This document shows positions 20,085-30,061 of a stretch of DNA of 64,000 nucleotides, piece after piece. The position numbers and the translations under genes are program-made. Every line of letters begins with the position of its first letter. Position 1 is the first letter of the stretch. This stretch comes from Acidovorax delafieldii (GTDB lineage: Bacteria > Pseudomonadota > Gammaproteobacteria > Burkholderiales > Burkholderiaceae_C), in assembly GCA_002377855.1 (NCBI GenBank), contig DFQQ01000027.1:69840-133839 (forward strand), given 5' to 3'. Under the pieces are notes generated by a model, which worked only from the letters and a program-made list of their open reading frames with translations, made no database searches and had not been told where the DNA came from.

Positions 20085-20156
20085 CTTCGGCACATTCCCC
20101 TGGGCGGCAACGCCGCTTCTGCCTTCTCTTTCCTTGCTAAGCAAGTCGGGAAGGGG

Positions 20157-20180
20157 GCGCCACCACCAGCGTGGTGGCGC
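20157..20180 (+). promoter_or_regulatory. Strong intercistronic hairpin between binding-protein and permease genes
   Basis: A perfect 10-bp stem GCGCCACCAC / GTGGTGGCGC with a CAGC loop lies in the 187-bp gap between two cistrons of the importer. There is no T tract, so it is not a classical terminator. Such hairpins often protect the upstream mRNA or attenuate read-through, giving excess binding protein over permease. Confidence 0.55.
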
Positions 20181-20271
20181 GGCCGGCGCAGGGCCTTGCG
20201 CGGTGGCTACTGGCCTGCGCAGCGCCTGATTGGACGGTCGCTGAAACACTACACGGAACTGTCGCGACAGC

Positions 20272-20925
20272 ATGGATTACGTTTTCTCCCTTCTGGGGCC
20301 GCTGGCGCAGGGCGCTGCGGTTACCTTGAAGCTCTTTGTCATCACCCTGCTGCTGGCAGTACCGCTGGGGCTGGTGTTGGCGCTGGCGCGTGTGTCGCGC
20401 TGGAAGGCCCTGTCGGCCTTCGTCAACGGCTACATCTGGCTCATGCGTGGCACGCCGCTCATGTTGCAGATGCTGTTCATCTACTTTGCGCTGCCGTTCG
20501 TGCCGGTGATTGGCGTGCGGCTGCCCGATTTCCCGGCCGCCGTGGTGGCCTTTGCGCTCAACTACGCGGCGTACTTTGCAGAGATTTTTCGCGCGGGCAT
20601 CCAGTCCATCGACCGTGGCCAGTACGAAGGAGCCAAGGTCCTGGGCATGACGTACGGCCAGACCATGCGGCGCATCGTGCTGCCGCAGATGGTGCGCCGC
20701 ATCCTGCCGCCCATGAGCAACGAGACCATCACCCTCGTCAAGGACACCTCGCTCATCTATGTGCTGGCCCTCAACGATCTGCTGCGCGCCGCGCGCGGTA
20801 TCGTGCAGCGTGACTTCACCACCACGCCGTTCATCGTGGCGGCGGCTTTTTATCTTGTCATGACCCTGGTGCTCACCTGGGGCTTCCAGCGTCTGGAGAA
20901 GCGTTATGCCAAGCACGACGAATGA
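20272..20925 (+). CDS. Polar amino-acid ABC transporter, permease
   Basis: Inner-membrane subunit (217 aa) of the HisM/GlnP type with about five hydrophobic helices. It contains the cytoplasmic EAA loop YEGAKVLGMTYGQTMRRIVLPQ that contacts the ATPase, and the N-terminal family motif GAAVTLKLFVITLLLAVPLG. Only one permease gene is present, so the transporter probably uses a homodimer. Its 3' end overlaps the ATPase start by 20 nt. Confidence 0.93.
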   Translation: MDYVFSLLGPLAQGAAVTLKLFVITLLLAVPLGLVLALARVSRWKALSAFVNGYIWLMRGTPLMLQMLFIYFALPFVPVIGVRLPDFPAAVVAFALNYAAYFAEIFRAGIQSIDRGQYEGAKVLGMTYGQTMRRIVLPQMVRRILPPMSNETITLVKDTSLIYVLALNDLLRAARGIVQRDFTTTPFIVAAAFYLVMTLVLTWGFQRLEKRYAKHDE

Positions 20926-21709
20926 GCGCGGCGGCGCCGCTGCGGCTGGCGTGCCCATGATCGAGGCCCGCGGCATCCACAAAGCCTTTGGACGTGTGCC
21001 CGTGCTGCGCAATGTCTCGCTCACGGTGGGACGGGGCGAGGTCGTGGCACTGATCGGGCCTTCGGGCTCCGGCAAAAGCACCTTCTTGCGGTGTCTGAAC
21101 CACCTGGAGACCATCGATAGCGGATTCGTCGCCATAGAAGGCGAGGCCTTGGCACAGACCGATGCAGCCGGGCACTGCACGTATGTCGCCGAGTCCGAAG
21201 TGCGTCGCATCTGCCGCAAAACCGGGATGGTGTTCCAGCACTTCAACCTGTTCCCGCACCTTACCGTGCTCGAGAACCTGATTGAAGCGCCGATGGTGGT
21301 GCGCGGGCTGTCGCGAGAGGACGCCGTTGCCCGCGCCGAAGTGCTGTTGGACAAGGTCGGCCTGCGTGCCAAGCGAGACAATTACCCGGGCCGCTTGTCG
21401 GGCGGTCAGAAGCAACGCGTTGCCATTGCGCGGGCGTTGGCCATGGAGCCCGACATCATGCTGTTCGACGAGCCCACTTCGGCTCTGGACCCGGAGCTGA
21501 CGGGCGAGGTGCTGCGCACCATGCGTGCGCTGGCCCAGGAGCGCATGACCATGCTGGTGGTCACGCACGAAATGGGCTTTGCCCGCGAAGTGGCCCACAC
21601 CGTTGCTTTCATGGACCAGGGCGAGTTGCTCGAAACCCGGCCTGCTGCCGAGTTTTTCGGGAATCCTGGCCACGAGCGCAGCCGCGCCTTCCTCAACCAC
21701 ATGTTGTGA
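20906..21709 (+). CDS. Polar amino-acid ABC transporter, ATP-binding protein
   Basis: GlnQ/HisP-type ATPase (267 aa) that powers the importer. Motifs in order: Walker A GPSGSGKST (about residues 51-59), Q-loop FQHFNLFPHLTVLEN, signature RLSGGQKQRVAIARAL, Walker B IMLFDEPTSALDPE and the switch His in VVTHEMGFA. The first ATG overlaps the permease; conserved sequence begins at MIEARGIHKAF (ATG at 20957), so a shorter start is possible. Last gene of the cluster. Confidence 0.93.
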   Translation: MPSTTNERGGAAAAGVPMIEARGIHKAFGRVPVLRNVSLTVGRGEVVALIGPSGSGKSTFLRCLNHLETIDSGFVAIEGEALAQTDAAGHCTYVAESEVRRICRKTGMVFQHFNLFPHLTVLENLIEAPMVVRGLSREDAVARAEVLLDKVGLRAKRDNYPGRLSGGQKQRVAIARALAMEPDIMLFDEPTSALDPELTGEVLRTMRALAQERMTMLVVTHEMGFAREVAHTVAFMDQGELLETRPAAEFFGNPGHERSRAFLNHML

Positions 21710-22004
21710 ACACCCGTTCTCCGCCCGGCAATGCCCAGCGTCTCGGTGTGCTCTGCGCAGGGTTGCGCAAGATGCCTGCCGACGCTATGAACAGGTGCGC
21801 TTTGATGGTGGCAGGTAGTGGGGCGTGAACAACTTGCAACGCCCAACGAGCAGTTTCGCGAACACAGCATTCGCTTTTCAGAAACAAACAGACGTGTATG
21901 TATGTATGCGGCCATGCATTACCATAGCGTCCTTTGCGGCGAATGATCGGCCGCGACAATCGGGGTTTTTCCCTGCTCTTTCTGGGTCCTCCCTCCACTT
22001 CTGA
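21710..22004. other. Intergenic region between the amino-acid importer and mla genes
   Basis: 295 bp without a recognisable gene. It holds a TGTATGTATGTATG stretch near 21895-21908 and should contain the mla promoter. No convincing hairpin terminator or sigma-70 box pair was identified. Confidence 0.5.
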
Positions 22005-22823
22005 ATGGCCGAAACTCCCGCCCTCGTTGAGTTGCGCAACGTCACCTTCTCTTACGGAGAGCGGGTGATCCTGCGCGACCTCTCGTTGCGGGTTCCGCGC
22101 GGCAAGGTCACGGCTCTCATGGGGGCCTCTGGCGGTGGAAAAACAACGGTGCTGCGGTTGATCGGGGGGCAGCAGCGCGCCCAGCAGGGGCAGGTTCTGT
22201 TCGATCGTCAGGACGTGGGTCAGCTCGACACCAAGTCCCTGTTTGCCGTGCGCCGCCGCATGGGCATGCTGTTCCAGTTCGGCGCGCTGTTCACCGATCT
22301 GAGCGTTTTTGAAAACGTGGCGTTCCCCCTGCGTGAACATACCGACCTGTCGGACGCACTGATCCGCGACGTGGTGCTGATGAAGCTCAACGCCGTGGGC
22401 TTGCGCGGCGCGCGTGACCTCATGCCCAGCCAGATCTCGGGCGGCATGGCCCGGCGTGTGGCCCTGGCCCGCGCCATTGCGCTGGACCCCGAACTCATCA
22501 TGTACGACGAGCCCTTCGCGGGCCTCGATCCCATCTCGCTGGGCACCACCGCGCAGCTGATTCGCCAGCTCAACGACGCCATGGGGCTGACCAGTGTCCT
22601 GGTGTCGCACGACCTGGCTGCCACCTTTCATTTGGCAGACCACGTGATCATCCTGGGGCCCGGCGTCGTTGCAGCCCAGGGCACGCCTGAGGAAGTGATG
22701 GCCAGTACCGACCCGCTGGTGCACCAGTTTGTGAACGCACTGCCCCTCGGCCCGGTCCCGTTTCATTACCCAGGGCCCGATGCCGAGCAGGACTTTGGCC
22801 CCACGACAGGTGCCCGCCCATGA
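22005..22823 (+). CDS. mlaF: Phospholipid-transport ABC ATPase MlaF
   Basis: Cytoplasmic ATPase (272 aa) of the MlaFEDB complex, which moves glycerophospholipids between the inner membrane and the periplasmic carrier MlaC. It shows Walker A GASGGGKTT, a Q-loop FQFGALFTDLSVFENVAFPLREH that is diagnostic of MlaF, signature QISGGMARRVALARA, Walker B LIMYDEPFAGLDPIS and switch His in VSHDLAA. No clear Shine-Dalgarno precedes the ATG. It overlaps mlaE by 4 nt and is the first gene of mlaFEDACB. Confidence 0.94.
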   Translation: MAETPALVELRNVTFSYGERVILRDLSLRVPRGKVTALMGASGGGKTTVLRLIGGQQRAQQGQVLFDRQDVGQLDTKSLFAVRRRMGMLFQFGALFTDLSVFENVAFPLREHTDLSDALIRDVVLMKLNAVGLRGARDLMPSQISGGMARRVALARAIALDPELIMYDEPFAGLDPISLGTTAQLIRQLNDAMGLTSVLVSHDLAATFHLADHVIILGPGVVAAQGTPEEVMASTDPLVHQFVNALPLGPVPFHYPGPDAEQDFGPTTGARP

Positions 22824-23602
22824 ATTGGCTCCACCCTTCCAGCCTCGGCTTTGCGGTGCGCACCAAGATGGCGGATGTGGGCCATGGCGCGCGCCTGTTC
22901 ATGCGGTTGTTGCAACTGGTGGGTGCTGCGTTTGCCCGACCGGGCCTGGTGCGCGATCAGGTGCATTTTTTGGGCAACTATTCGCTGGCCATCATTGCGG
23001 TGTCGGGGCTTTTCGTCGGGTTTGTGTTGGGGCTGCAGGGGTATTACACGCTGCAGCGGTATGGCTCGTCCGAGGCGCTCGGGCTGCTGGTGGCGTTGTC
23101 GTTGGTGCGGGAGCTGGGCCCGGTGGTCACCGCGCTGCTGTTTGCCGGGCGCGCAGGTACCTCGCTGACGGCTGAAATTGGGCTCATGCGCGCGGGCGAG
23201 CAGCTCAGCGCGATGGAGATGATGGCGGTGGACCCGGTGCGCCGCATTCTCGCCCCCCGTTTTTGGGCAGGCGTCATCACCATGCCCTTGCTGGCCGCCG
23301 TGTTCAGCGCGGTGGGCGTGGTGGGCGGCTGGGTGGTGGGCGTGCTGATGATCGGCATCGACCCCGGTGCCTTCTGGAGCCAGATGCAGGGCGGCGTAGA
23401 CGTATGGAAAGACGTGGGCAATGGTGTGCTCAAAAGCCTGGTGTTCGGGTTCACGGTGACTTTCGTGGCGCTGCTGCAGGGGTTTGTGGCCCGGCCCACG
23501 CCCGAGGGCGTAGCGCGTGCGACCACCCGCACCGTGGTGATCGCCTCCTTATCCGTGCTGGCGCTGGACTTTGTCCTCACGGCCTTGATGTTCAGTATTT
23601 GA
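22820..23602 (+). CDS. mlaE: Phospholipid-transport permease MlaE
   Basis: Inner-membrane permease (260 aa) of the MlaFEDB transporter. About five hydrophobic helices are visible. The conserved core LVRELGPVVTALLFAGRAGTSLTAEIGLM and the GEQLSAMEMMAVDPVRRILAPRFWAG block are typical of the MlaE family. Its ATG overlaps mlaF (ATGA). Confidence 0.95.
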   Translation: MNWLHPSSLGFAVRTKMADVGHGARLFMRLLQLVGAAFARPGLVRDQVHFLGNYSLAIIAVSGLFVGFVLGLQGYYTLQRYGSSEALGLLVALSLVRELGPVVTALLFAGRAGTSLTAEIGLMRAGEQLSAMEMMAVDPVRRILAPRFWAGVITMPLLAAVFSAVGVVGGWVVGVLMIGIDPGAFWSQMQGGVDVWKDVGNGVLKSLVFGFTVTFVALLQGFVARPTPEGVARATTRTVVIASLSVLALDFVLTALMFSI

Positions 23603-23632
23603 TCCGGTTTGTCCGGTGGTGGAAGGATTTGC

Positions 23633-24121
23633 GTGCAACGCTCCAAAAATGATGTGTGGGTAGGGCTGTTTGTGATGTTGGGGGCTGTGGCGCTGGTGTT
23701 CCTGGCTTTGCAGTCTGCCAATTTGCTCAGCCTGAACTTCCAGACGGGCTACCGCATCAGTGCGCGCTTTGACAACATCGGCGGCCTCAAGCCCCAGGCG
23801 GCCGTGCGCAGTGCCGGGGTGGTGGTCGGGCGCGTGGAATCCATCACGTTTGACGACAAGACCTTTCAGGCAAGGGTGACCTTGTCCATGGATGATCGCT
23901 ATGCTTTCCCGAAGGACAGTTCGCTGAAAATCCTGACCAGTGGTTTGCTGGGCGAGCAGTACATCGGCATCGAGGCGGGGGCCGATGAGAAGAATCTGGC
24001 TGCGGGTGACACCGTTACCGCGACGCAGTCTGCGGTGGTGCTGGAGAACCTGATCGGCCAGTTCCTCTACAACAAGGCCGAAGACGGCGGTAAACCTGCA
24101 GGAACGGACACTACAAAATGA
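23633..24121 (+). CDS. mlaD: Phospholipid-transport MCE protein MlaD
   Basis: Membrane-anchored substrate-binding ring protein. It has one N-terminal helix (about residues 9-28, VGLFVMLGAVALVFLAL) and a single MCE domain (about 36-115) with ARFDNIGGLKPQAAVRSAGVVVG and LTSGLLGEQYIGIEAG. 162 aa, normal for proteobacterial MlaD. The GTG at 23633 is chosen because GGAAGGA lies just upstream and the N-terminus matches the family. Overlaps mlaA by 4 nt. Confidence 0.94.
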   Translation: MQRSKNDVWVGLFVMLGAVALVFLALQSANLLSLNFQTGYRISARFDNIGGLKPQAAVRSAGVVVGRVESITFDDKTFQARVTLSMDDRYAFPKDSSLKILTSGLLGEQYIGIEAGADEKNLAAGDTVTATQSAVVLENLIGQFLYNKAEDGGKPAGTDTTK

Positions 24122-24918
24122 CAACAACATTCACTGTGAACCGGAGTACCGGCTCAGGGGCGGCGCCAAGCCGCACCACCGCCTGGGGGCGCCTCGGCCT
24201 GCCTGTGCTCGTCGCCCTGGCTCTGGTGGGCTGCGCCAGCGGCCCGCGCACCAATCCAGACGACCCGTTTGAGCCCTACAACCGCAGCATGACGCGCTTC
24301 AACGAGGAAGTGGACTCGGCCATCCTCAAACCTGTGGCCACTGCCTATGTGGAAGTGACGCCAACGCCGGTGCGCACGGGCGTGAGCAATTTCTTTGGCA
24401 ACCTGGCGGATGTATGGTCGTTCGTGAACAACGTGCTGCAATTGCGTGCGGAAGGCGCTGCCAACAGCTTCATGCGCGTGAACGTGAATACGATCTTCGG
24501 GCTGGGGGGGCTGCTGGATGTGGCCAGTGAGCTGGGCATCGACCGCGCGCGCCAGGACTTTGGGCTGACCCTCGGTCGCTGGGGCGTGGGCACGGGACCT
24601 TATGTGGTGCTGCCGATCCTGGGTCCATCCACCTTGCGTGACACGATGGCCCTGCCCGTGGATACCCGCGGCAATGTGGTGAGGTATGTCGACCCTGTGT
24701 CGGCGCGCAACTCGCTGTACGCTCTGCGCGTGGTCGACACACGGGCCAATTTGCTGCGCGCGGGAGCTGTCATCGATAGCGCCGCGCTCGACAAATACTC
24801 CTTCACGCGCGATGTGTTCATGCAGGTGCGCAAGGGCCAGTCGAGCGAACCACTGTTCAAGGACGACGCCGACAAGGGAGCGAACGACGGTATCTTGCCG
24901 CCCGAGCCAGATCGCTGA
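24118..24918 (+). CDS. mlaA: Outer-membrane lipoprotein MlaA (VacJ)
   Basis: Removes misplaced phospholipids from the outer leaflet of the outer membrane and hands them to MlaC. A longish N-terminus leads to a lipobox LALVGC (Cys39), then the family signature DPFEPYNRSMTRFNE and the WGVGTGPYVVLPILGPSTLRD motif. 266 aa. In this cluster mlaA sits between mlaD and mlaC, a betaproteobacterial arrangement differing from enteric bacteria, where mlaA is elsewhere on the chromosome. Confidence 0.95.
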   Translation: MTTTFTVNRSTGSGAAPSRTTAWGRLGLPVLVALALVGCASGPRTNPDDPFEPYNRSMTRFNEEVDSAILKPVATAYVEVTPTPVRTGVSNFFGNLADVWSFVNNVLQLRAEGAANSFMRVNVNTIFGLGGLLDVASELGIDRARQDFGLTLGRWGVGTGPYVVLPILGPSTLRDTMALPVDTRGNVVRYVDPVSARNSLYALRVVDTRANLLRAGAVIDSAALDKYSFTRDVFMQVRKGQSSEPLFKDDADKGANDGILPPEPDR

Positions 24919-25056
24919 ACCTCTCGAGAATGCCGCCGGGCGGGTGCGTGCGGCGTTGCACATGCTTGCACCTTGGTACACGGCAGAAGCCCGCGTGCCG
25001 CTTGCTACCAACAAAATGCCATGAAGGCTGCCCGTGATGCAGCCGGAGTCAAAAGA

Positions 25057-25701
25057 ATGATGAATCGACGTGATCTGGGGCGCGCTGCCCTTGCTGCAGG
25101 AACTGTGTATGCATTGGGGCTGCCCTTTGCGGTGCTGGCCGCTGACGAAACCCCGGATGCGCTGATCAGGCGCCTCTCTGTGGATGTGCTCAATACGGTA
25201 CGCGCCGACAAGGCCATCCAGGCGGGCGATATCAACAAGGTGATCGCGCTGGTGGACAAGACCGTCATGCCCAACGTGAATTTTCGGCGCATGACGGCTG
25301 CCGCCGTGGGCCCAGGTTGGCGGCAAGCCACACCTGAGCAGCAGAAGCGGCTGCAGGAAGAGTTCAAGGTTCTGCTGGTGCGCACCTATGCAGGCGCGCT
25401 GGCACAGGTGAACGACCAGACCGTTCAGATCAAGCCCCTGCGAGCAGCCGCTGACGACAAGGACGTGCTGGTGCGCACGGAAATCGTGGGCAAAGGCGAC
25501 CCCATCCAGTTGGATTACCGTCTTGAAAAAACGCCTGGCGAGGGCGCAGGCTGGAAGATCTACAACCTCAACGTGTTGGGCGTGTGGCTGGTGGAAACGT
25601 ACCGCAGCCAGTTTGCACAGGAAATCAACGCCAAGGGCATCGACGGCCTCATCGAAACCCTGGTGGCGCGCAACAAGTCCAACGCCGCCAACAAAGGCTG
25701 A
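25057..25701 (+). CDS. mlaC: Periplasmic phospholipid carrier MlaC
   Basis: Soluble periplasmic shuttle between MlaA and MlaFEDB (214 aa from the chosen start). It has a signal peptide ending near AVLAADE, then the MlaC domain with MPNVNFRRMTAAAVGPGWRQATPEQQKRL and WKIYNLNVLGVWLVETYRSQF. The ATG at 25057 is chosen because GGAG lies 9-10 nt upstream; an in-frame ATG at 25021 gives a longer, unusual N-terminus. The N-terminal NRRDLGRAALAAG resembles a Tat motif, but the Sec pathway is usual for this family. Confidence 0.92.
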   Translation: MMNRRDLGRAALAAGTVYALGLPFAVLAADETPDALIRRLSVDVLNTVRADKAIQAGDINKVIALVDKTVMPNVNFRRMTAAAVGPGWRQATPEQQKRLQEEFKVLLVRTYAGALAQVNDQTVQIKPLRAAADDKDVLVRTEIVGKGDPIQLDYRLEKTPGEGAGWKIYNLNVLGVWLVETYRSQFAQEINAKGIDGLIETLVARNKSNAANKG

Positions 25702-25744
25702 TGTCCCGTTAACGCCCTGAAAAGCCCTGAAACGCCTCTTTGCG

Positions 25745-26041
25745 ATGACCACCTCTGCACCCGCCGCGCTTCGTTTGCCGACCGAGCTGACCCATCGGCA
25801 GGCCACAGCCTGTCTGAGGCAGCTGCTGCGGTCCATGCGGGCAGCATCGGCCGGCAGTGCTTTGGTAGTGGACGCTGCGCCGCTGCAGGTGTTTGACACC
25901 TCCGCCCTGGCGGTATTGCTGGAGTTTCGGCGTGAGGCGCTGGCCGCCGGCCGGGGTTTTGCGGTGCAGGGCTTGCCCCAGGCGCTGCAGGGCATGGCGG
26001 GCCTGTACGGGGTGGACGGCCTGCTGGCCAAAGCCGCGTGA
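25745..26041 (+). CDS. mlaB: STAS-domain protein MlaB
   Basis: Small cytoplasmic STAS protein (98 aa) that binds MlaF and stabilises the transporter. The core LVVDAAPLQVFDTSALAVLLEFRREA matches the STAS phosphorylatable-loop region, with Ser/Thr at the usual place (DTSAL). It lies 43 bp after mlaC. Its stop overlaps an upstream in-frame ATG of the next gene by 1 nt. Confidence 0.88.
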   Translation: MTTSAPAALRLPTELTHRQATACLRQLLRSMRAASAGSALVVDAAPLQVFDTSALAVLLEFRREALAAGRGFAVQGLPQALQGMAGLYGVDGLLAKAA

Positions 26042-26091
26042 TGGGAACGGTCGAGCGCAGAAACTCCCCTGCCCGTAAAATCAGCGGCTTC

Positions 26092-27030
26092 ATGCCCGCA
26101 GTCTCATTCCAAGCCATCTCCAAGACCTTTGCCACGCCCAAAGGCCCTTTTCAGGCGCTGAACCAAGTCAGCCTGGACATTGAACAGGGCGAGTTTTTTG
26201 GGCTTCTCGGCCCGAACGGCGCGGGCAAAACCACCCTCATCAGCATCCTGGCGGGCCTGGCCCGTGCCACCAGCGGCCGTGTGCTGGTGCAGGGTAGCGA
26301 TGTGCAGGCCAACTACGCAGAAGCGCGCCGCAAGCTGGGCATCGTGCCGCAAGAGCTGGTGTTCGATCCGTTCTTCAACGTGCGCGAGGCGCTGCGCATC
26401 CAGTCGGGGTACTTCGGTGTCAGGAACAACGACGCCTGGATCGACGAACTGCTGGAGAACCTGGGTCTGTCCGACAAGGCCAATGCCAACATGCGCCAGC
26501 TTTCGGGAGGCATGAAGCGCCGCGTGCTGGTGGCGCAGGCGCTCGTGCACAAGCCGCCCATCATCGTGCTGGACGAACCCACCGCCGGTGTGGATGTGGA
26601 GCTGCGCCAGACGCTGTGGCATTTCATTGCCCGCCTGAACAAGGAAGGGCACACGGTGCTGCTGACCACTCACTACCTGGAAGAAGCCGAGGCGCTGTGC
26701 GGCCGCATTGCCATGCTCAAGGCCGGGCAGGTGGTGGCGCTCAACCGCACTTCCGAGCTGCTCAAGGCCGCTTCGGGCAGCGTGCTGCAGTTCAAGACCG
26801 ACGCGGTCCTGCCTGCGGCGCTGGCACCGATCGCGCGGGTCACGGGGCGCATCGTCCAGTTGCCCGCGCAGGATGCGGCAGAAATTGAAAACCACCTGGC
26901 AACGCTGCGCATTGCCGGGGTCGAAGTGCAGGACATGGAAATTCGCCGCCCCGACCTGGAAGACGTGTTCCTGCAGGTGATGTCGGGCACCTCGGCATCG
27001 AACATCCCCCTGTCAGAGGTGGCGCTATGA
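26092..27030 (+). CDS. ABC-2 type exporter, ATP-binding protein (YadG-like)
   Basis: Cytoplasmic ATPase (312 aa from the chosen ATG). It has Walker A GPNGAGKTT, a VPQELVFDPFFNVREALRIQSGYFG Q-loop region, signature QLSGGMKRRVLVAQALVH, Walker B IIVLDEPTAGVDVE and TTHYLEEAEALC. The Q-loop region fits the YadG subgroup. A longer in-frame start at 26041 overlaps mlaB by 1 nt and cannot be excluded. It pairs with the permease immediately downstream; the exported substrate is unknown. The pair regularly accompanies mla genes in betaproteobacteria. Confidence 0.9.
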   Translation: MPAVSFQAISKTFATPKGPFQALNQVSLDIEQGEFFGLLGPNGAGKTTLISILAGLARATSGRVLVQGSDVQANYAEARRKLGIVPQELVFDPFFNVREALRIQSGYFGVRNNDAWIDELLENLGLSDKANANMRQLSGGMKRRVLVAQALVHKPPIIVLDEPTAGVDVELRQTLWHFIARLNKEGHTVLLTTHYLEEAEALCGRIAMLKAGQVVALNRTSELLKAASGSVLQFKTDAVLPAALAPIARVTGRIVQLPAQDAAEIENHLATLRIAGVEVQDMEIRRPDLEDVFLQVMSGTSASNIPLSEVAL

Positions 27031-27782
27031 CCGGCTGGCAGACCCTGTTCTACAAAGAGGTGCTGCGCTTTTGGAAGGTGAGCTTCCAGACCGTTGCCGC
27101 GCCGGTGCTCACCGCCGTGTTGTACCTGCTGATCTTTGGCCATGTCCTGGAAGACCACGTCAAGGTCTACGATCGCATCAGCTATACGGCCTTTCTGGTG
27201 CCGGGCCTGGTGATGATGAGTGTGCTGCAGAACTCCTTCGCCAACAGCTCGTCGAGCCTCATCCAGAGCAAGATCATGGGCAGTCTGGTGTTTGTGCTGC
27301 TCACGCCGCTGTCGCACTGGGCGTGGTTCGTGGCGTACGTGGGCTCGTCCGTGGTGCGTGGGCTGGTGGTGGGGCTGGGCGTTTTTGTCGTCACCCTGGC
27401 ATTTGCCCAGCCTGAATTTGCCGCGCCACTGTGGATTGTGGTGTTTGCCTTGCTGGGCGCTGCACTGCTCGCCACGCTGGGGGTGATTGCGGGGCTGTGG
27501 GCCGACAAGTTCGACCAGATGGCCGCCTTCCAGAACTTCATCATCGTGCCCATGACCTTCCTGTCGGGCGTGTTCTATTCCATCCAGTCGCTGCCACCTT
27601 TTTGGCAGACTGTCAGCCACCTCAACCCATTTTTCTACATGATCGACGGCTTTCGCTACGGCTTCTTCGGCCAAAGCGATGTGTCGCCCTGGGTCAGCCT
27701 GGGCGTCGTCGGCTTGGCCTGGCTCGCAGTGAGCTCTCTGGCCGTGCACCTGCTGCGCACGGGCTACAAAATCCGAAACTGA
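27027..27782 (+). CDS. ABC-2 type exporter, permease (YadH-like)
   Basis: Inner-membrane protein (251 aa) with about six hydrophobic segments and the ABC-2 family C-terminal motif FLSGVFYSIQSLPPFWQ, followed by LNPFFYMIDGFRYGFFG. It overlaps the ATPase gene by 4 nt and ends 1 nt before ibaG, so all three are co-transcribed. Confidence 0.92.
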   Translation: MTGWQTLFYKEVLRFWKVSFQTVAAPVLTAVLYLLIFGHVLEDHVKVYDRISYTAFLVPGLVMMSVLQNSFANSSSSLIQSKIMGSLVFVLLTPLSHWAWFVAYVGSSVVRGLVVGLGVFVVTLAFAQPEFAAPLWIVVFALLGAALLATLGVIAGLWADKFDQMAAFQNFIIVPMTFLSGVFYSIQSLPPFWQTVSHLNPFFYMIDGFRYGFFGQSDVSPWVSLGVVGLAWLAVSSLAVHLLRTGYKIRN

Positions 27783-27783
27783 A

Positions 27784-28026
27784 ATGACTGCAGACCAACT
27801 CAAAGACATCATCAGCGCTGGCCTGGCCTGCGAACACATCACCCTGGAGGGCGATGGCCGCCACTGGTACGCCACCGTCGTCTCGGCCGAGTTTGAAGGC
27901 CAGCGCACCTTGCAGCGCCAGCGCCGCGTGTACGCCACGCTGGGTGACCGGCTCAAGACCGACGAGGTACATGCGCTGTCGATGAAGACTTTCACGCCCG
28001 CAGAGTGGGCCACCCAGCAGGCCTGA
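27784..28026 (+). CDS. ibaG: BolA-family protein IbaG
   Basis: Small BolA-like protein (80 aa) that works with monothiol glutaredoxins in iron-sulfur handling; IbaG is genetically linked to mla and murA in many proteobacteria. It shows the BolA pattern I-x(11)-EGDGRHWYATVVSAEFEGQ, then RQRRVYATLGDRLKTDEVHALSMKTFTPAEW, including the conserved His of VHALS. It lies between the ABC-2 permease and murA. Confidence 0.9.
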   Translation: MTADQLKDIISAGLACEHITLEGDGRHWYATVVSAEFEGQRTLQRQRRVYATLGDRLKTDEVHALSMKTFTPAEWATQQA

Positions 28027-28032
28027 TCTGGT

Positions 28033-28106
28033 TTGCTGCTAATTCGATAGCAACTGGCGCTTGAATAAAAAGCGCTGGAGGCACTTTTGACTCATATTCT
28101 GGTTTT
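28033..28106. repeat. Comamonadaceae-type short intergenic repeat, copy 3
   Basis: Occupies almost all of the 85-bp ibaG-murA gap. It reads GATAGCAACTGGCGCTTG, then AATAAAAAGCGCTGGAGG and CACTTTTGACTCATATT. This is one of the best-preserved copies, with a TGGCGCTT/AAGCGCTGG dyad. Confidence 0.7.
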
Positions 28107-28111
28107 TTGAG

Positions 28112-29382
<1,271 letters not shown>

Positions 29383-29386
<4 letters not shown>

Positions 29387-30048
29387 GCAGCAACATGATC
29401 ACCCTGGCGCTTTCCAAGGGCCGGATTTTTGAAGAAACCCTGCCGTTGCTCGCCGCTGCCGGCATCGAGGTGCTGGAAGACCCCGAAAAGTCGCGCAAGC
29501 TCATCCTGCCCACCAACCAGCCCGACGTGCGCGTGGTGCTGGTGCGGGCCTCGGACGTGCCCACCTATGTGGAATACGGCGGCGCGGATTTGGGCGTGAC
29601 GGGCAAGGACACGCTGATCGAGCACGGCAGCCAGGGCCTGTACCAGCCGCTGGACCTGCGCATTGCCAAGTGCCGCGTGAGCGTGGCCGTGCGCAAGGAC
29701 TTTGACTACGAGCGCGCCGTCAAGCAAGGCTCGCGCCTGAAGGTCGCCACCAAGTACACCTCCATCGCCCGCGAATTCTTTGCGGCCAAGGGCGTGCACG
29801 TGGACATGGTCAAACTCTACGGCAGCATGGAGCTGGCTCCGCTCACCGGCCTGGCCGACGCCATCGTTGACCTTGTCTCTACCGGCAACACCCTCAAGGC
29901 CAACCATTTGGTGGAGGTGGAGCGCATCATGGACATCAGCTCGTTCCTGGTGGTCAACCAGGCGGCGCTCAAGCTCAAGCGCGAACCCCTGCGTCGCATC
30001 ATCAATGCCTTTGCATCGGCCATCCCGGCCGAGCAAACTGAAACCTGA
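29383..30048 (+). CDS. hisG: ATP phosphoribosyltransferase, short form
   Basis: First enzyme of histidine biosynthesis. At 221 aa it is the short HisG form, which lacks the C-terminal regulatory domain and needs the HisZ subunit; no hisZ was found in this window. Motifs: ITLALSKGRIFEETLPLL, YGGADLGVTGKDTL and the PRPP-site stretch GSMELAPLTGLADAIVDLVSTGNTL. Lies between murA and hisD. Confidence 0.96.
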
Positions 30049-30061
30049 ACTGCACCACACT

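Noticed and set aside
19287..21709. Possible specific naming as glutamine transporter glnHPQ
   Set aside because: The family is clear, but the ligand cannot be decided from sequence, so no gene symbols were given.
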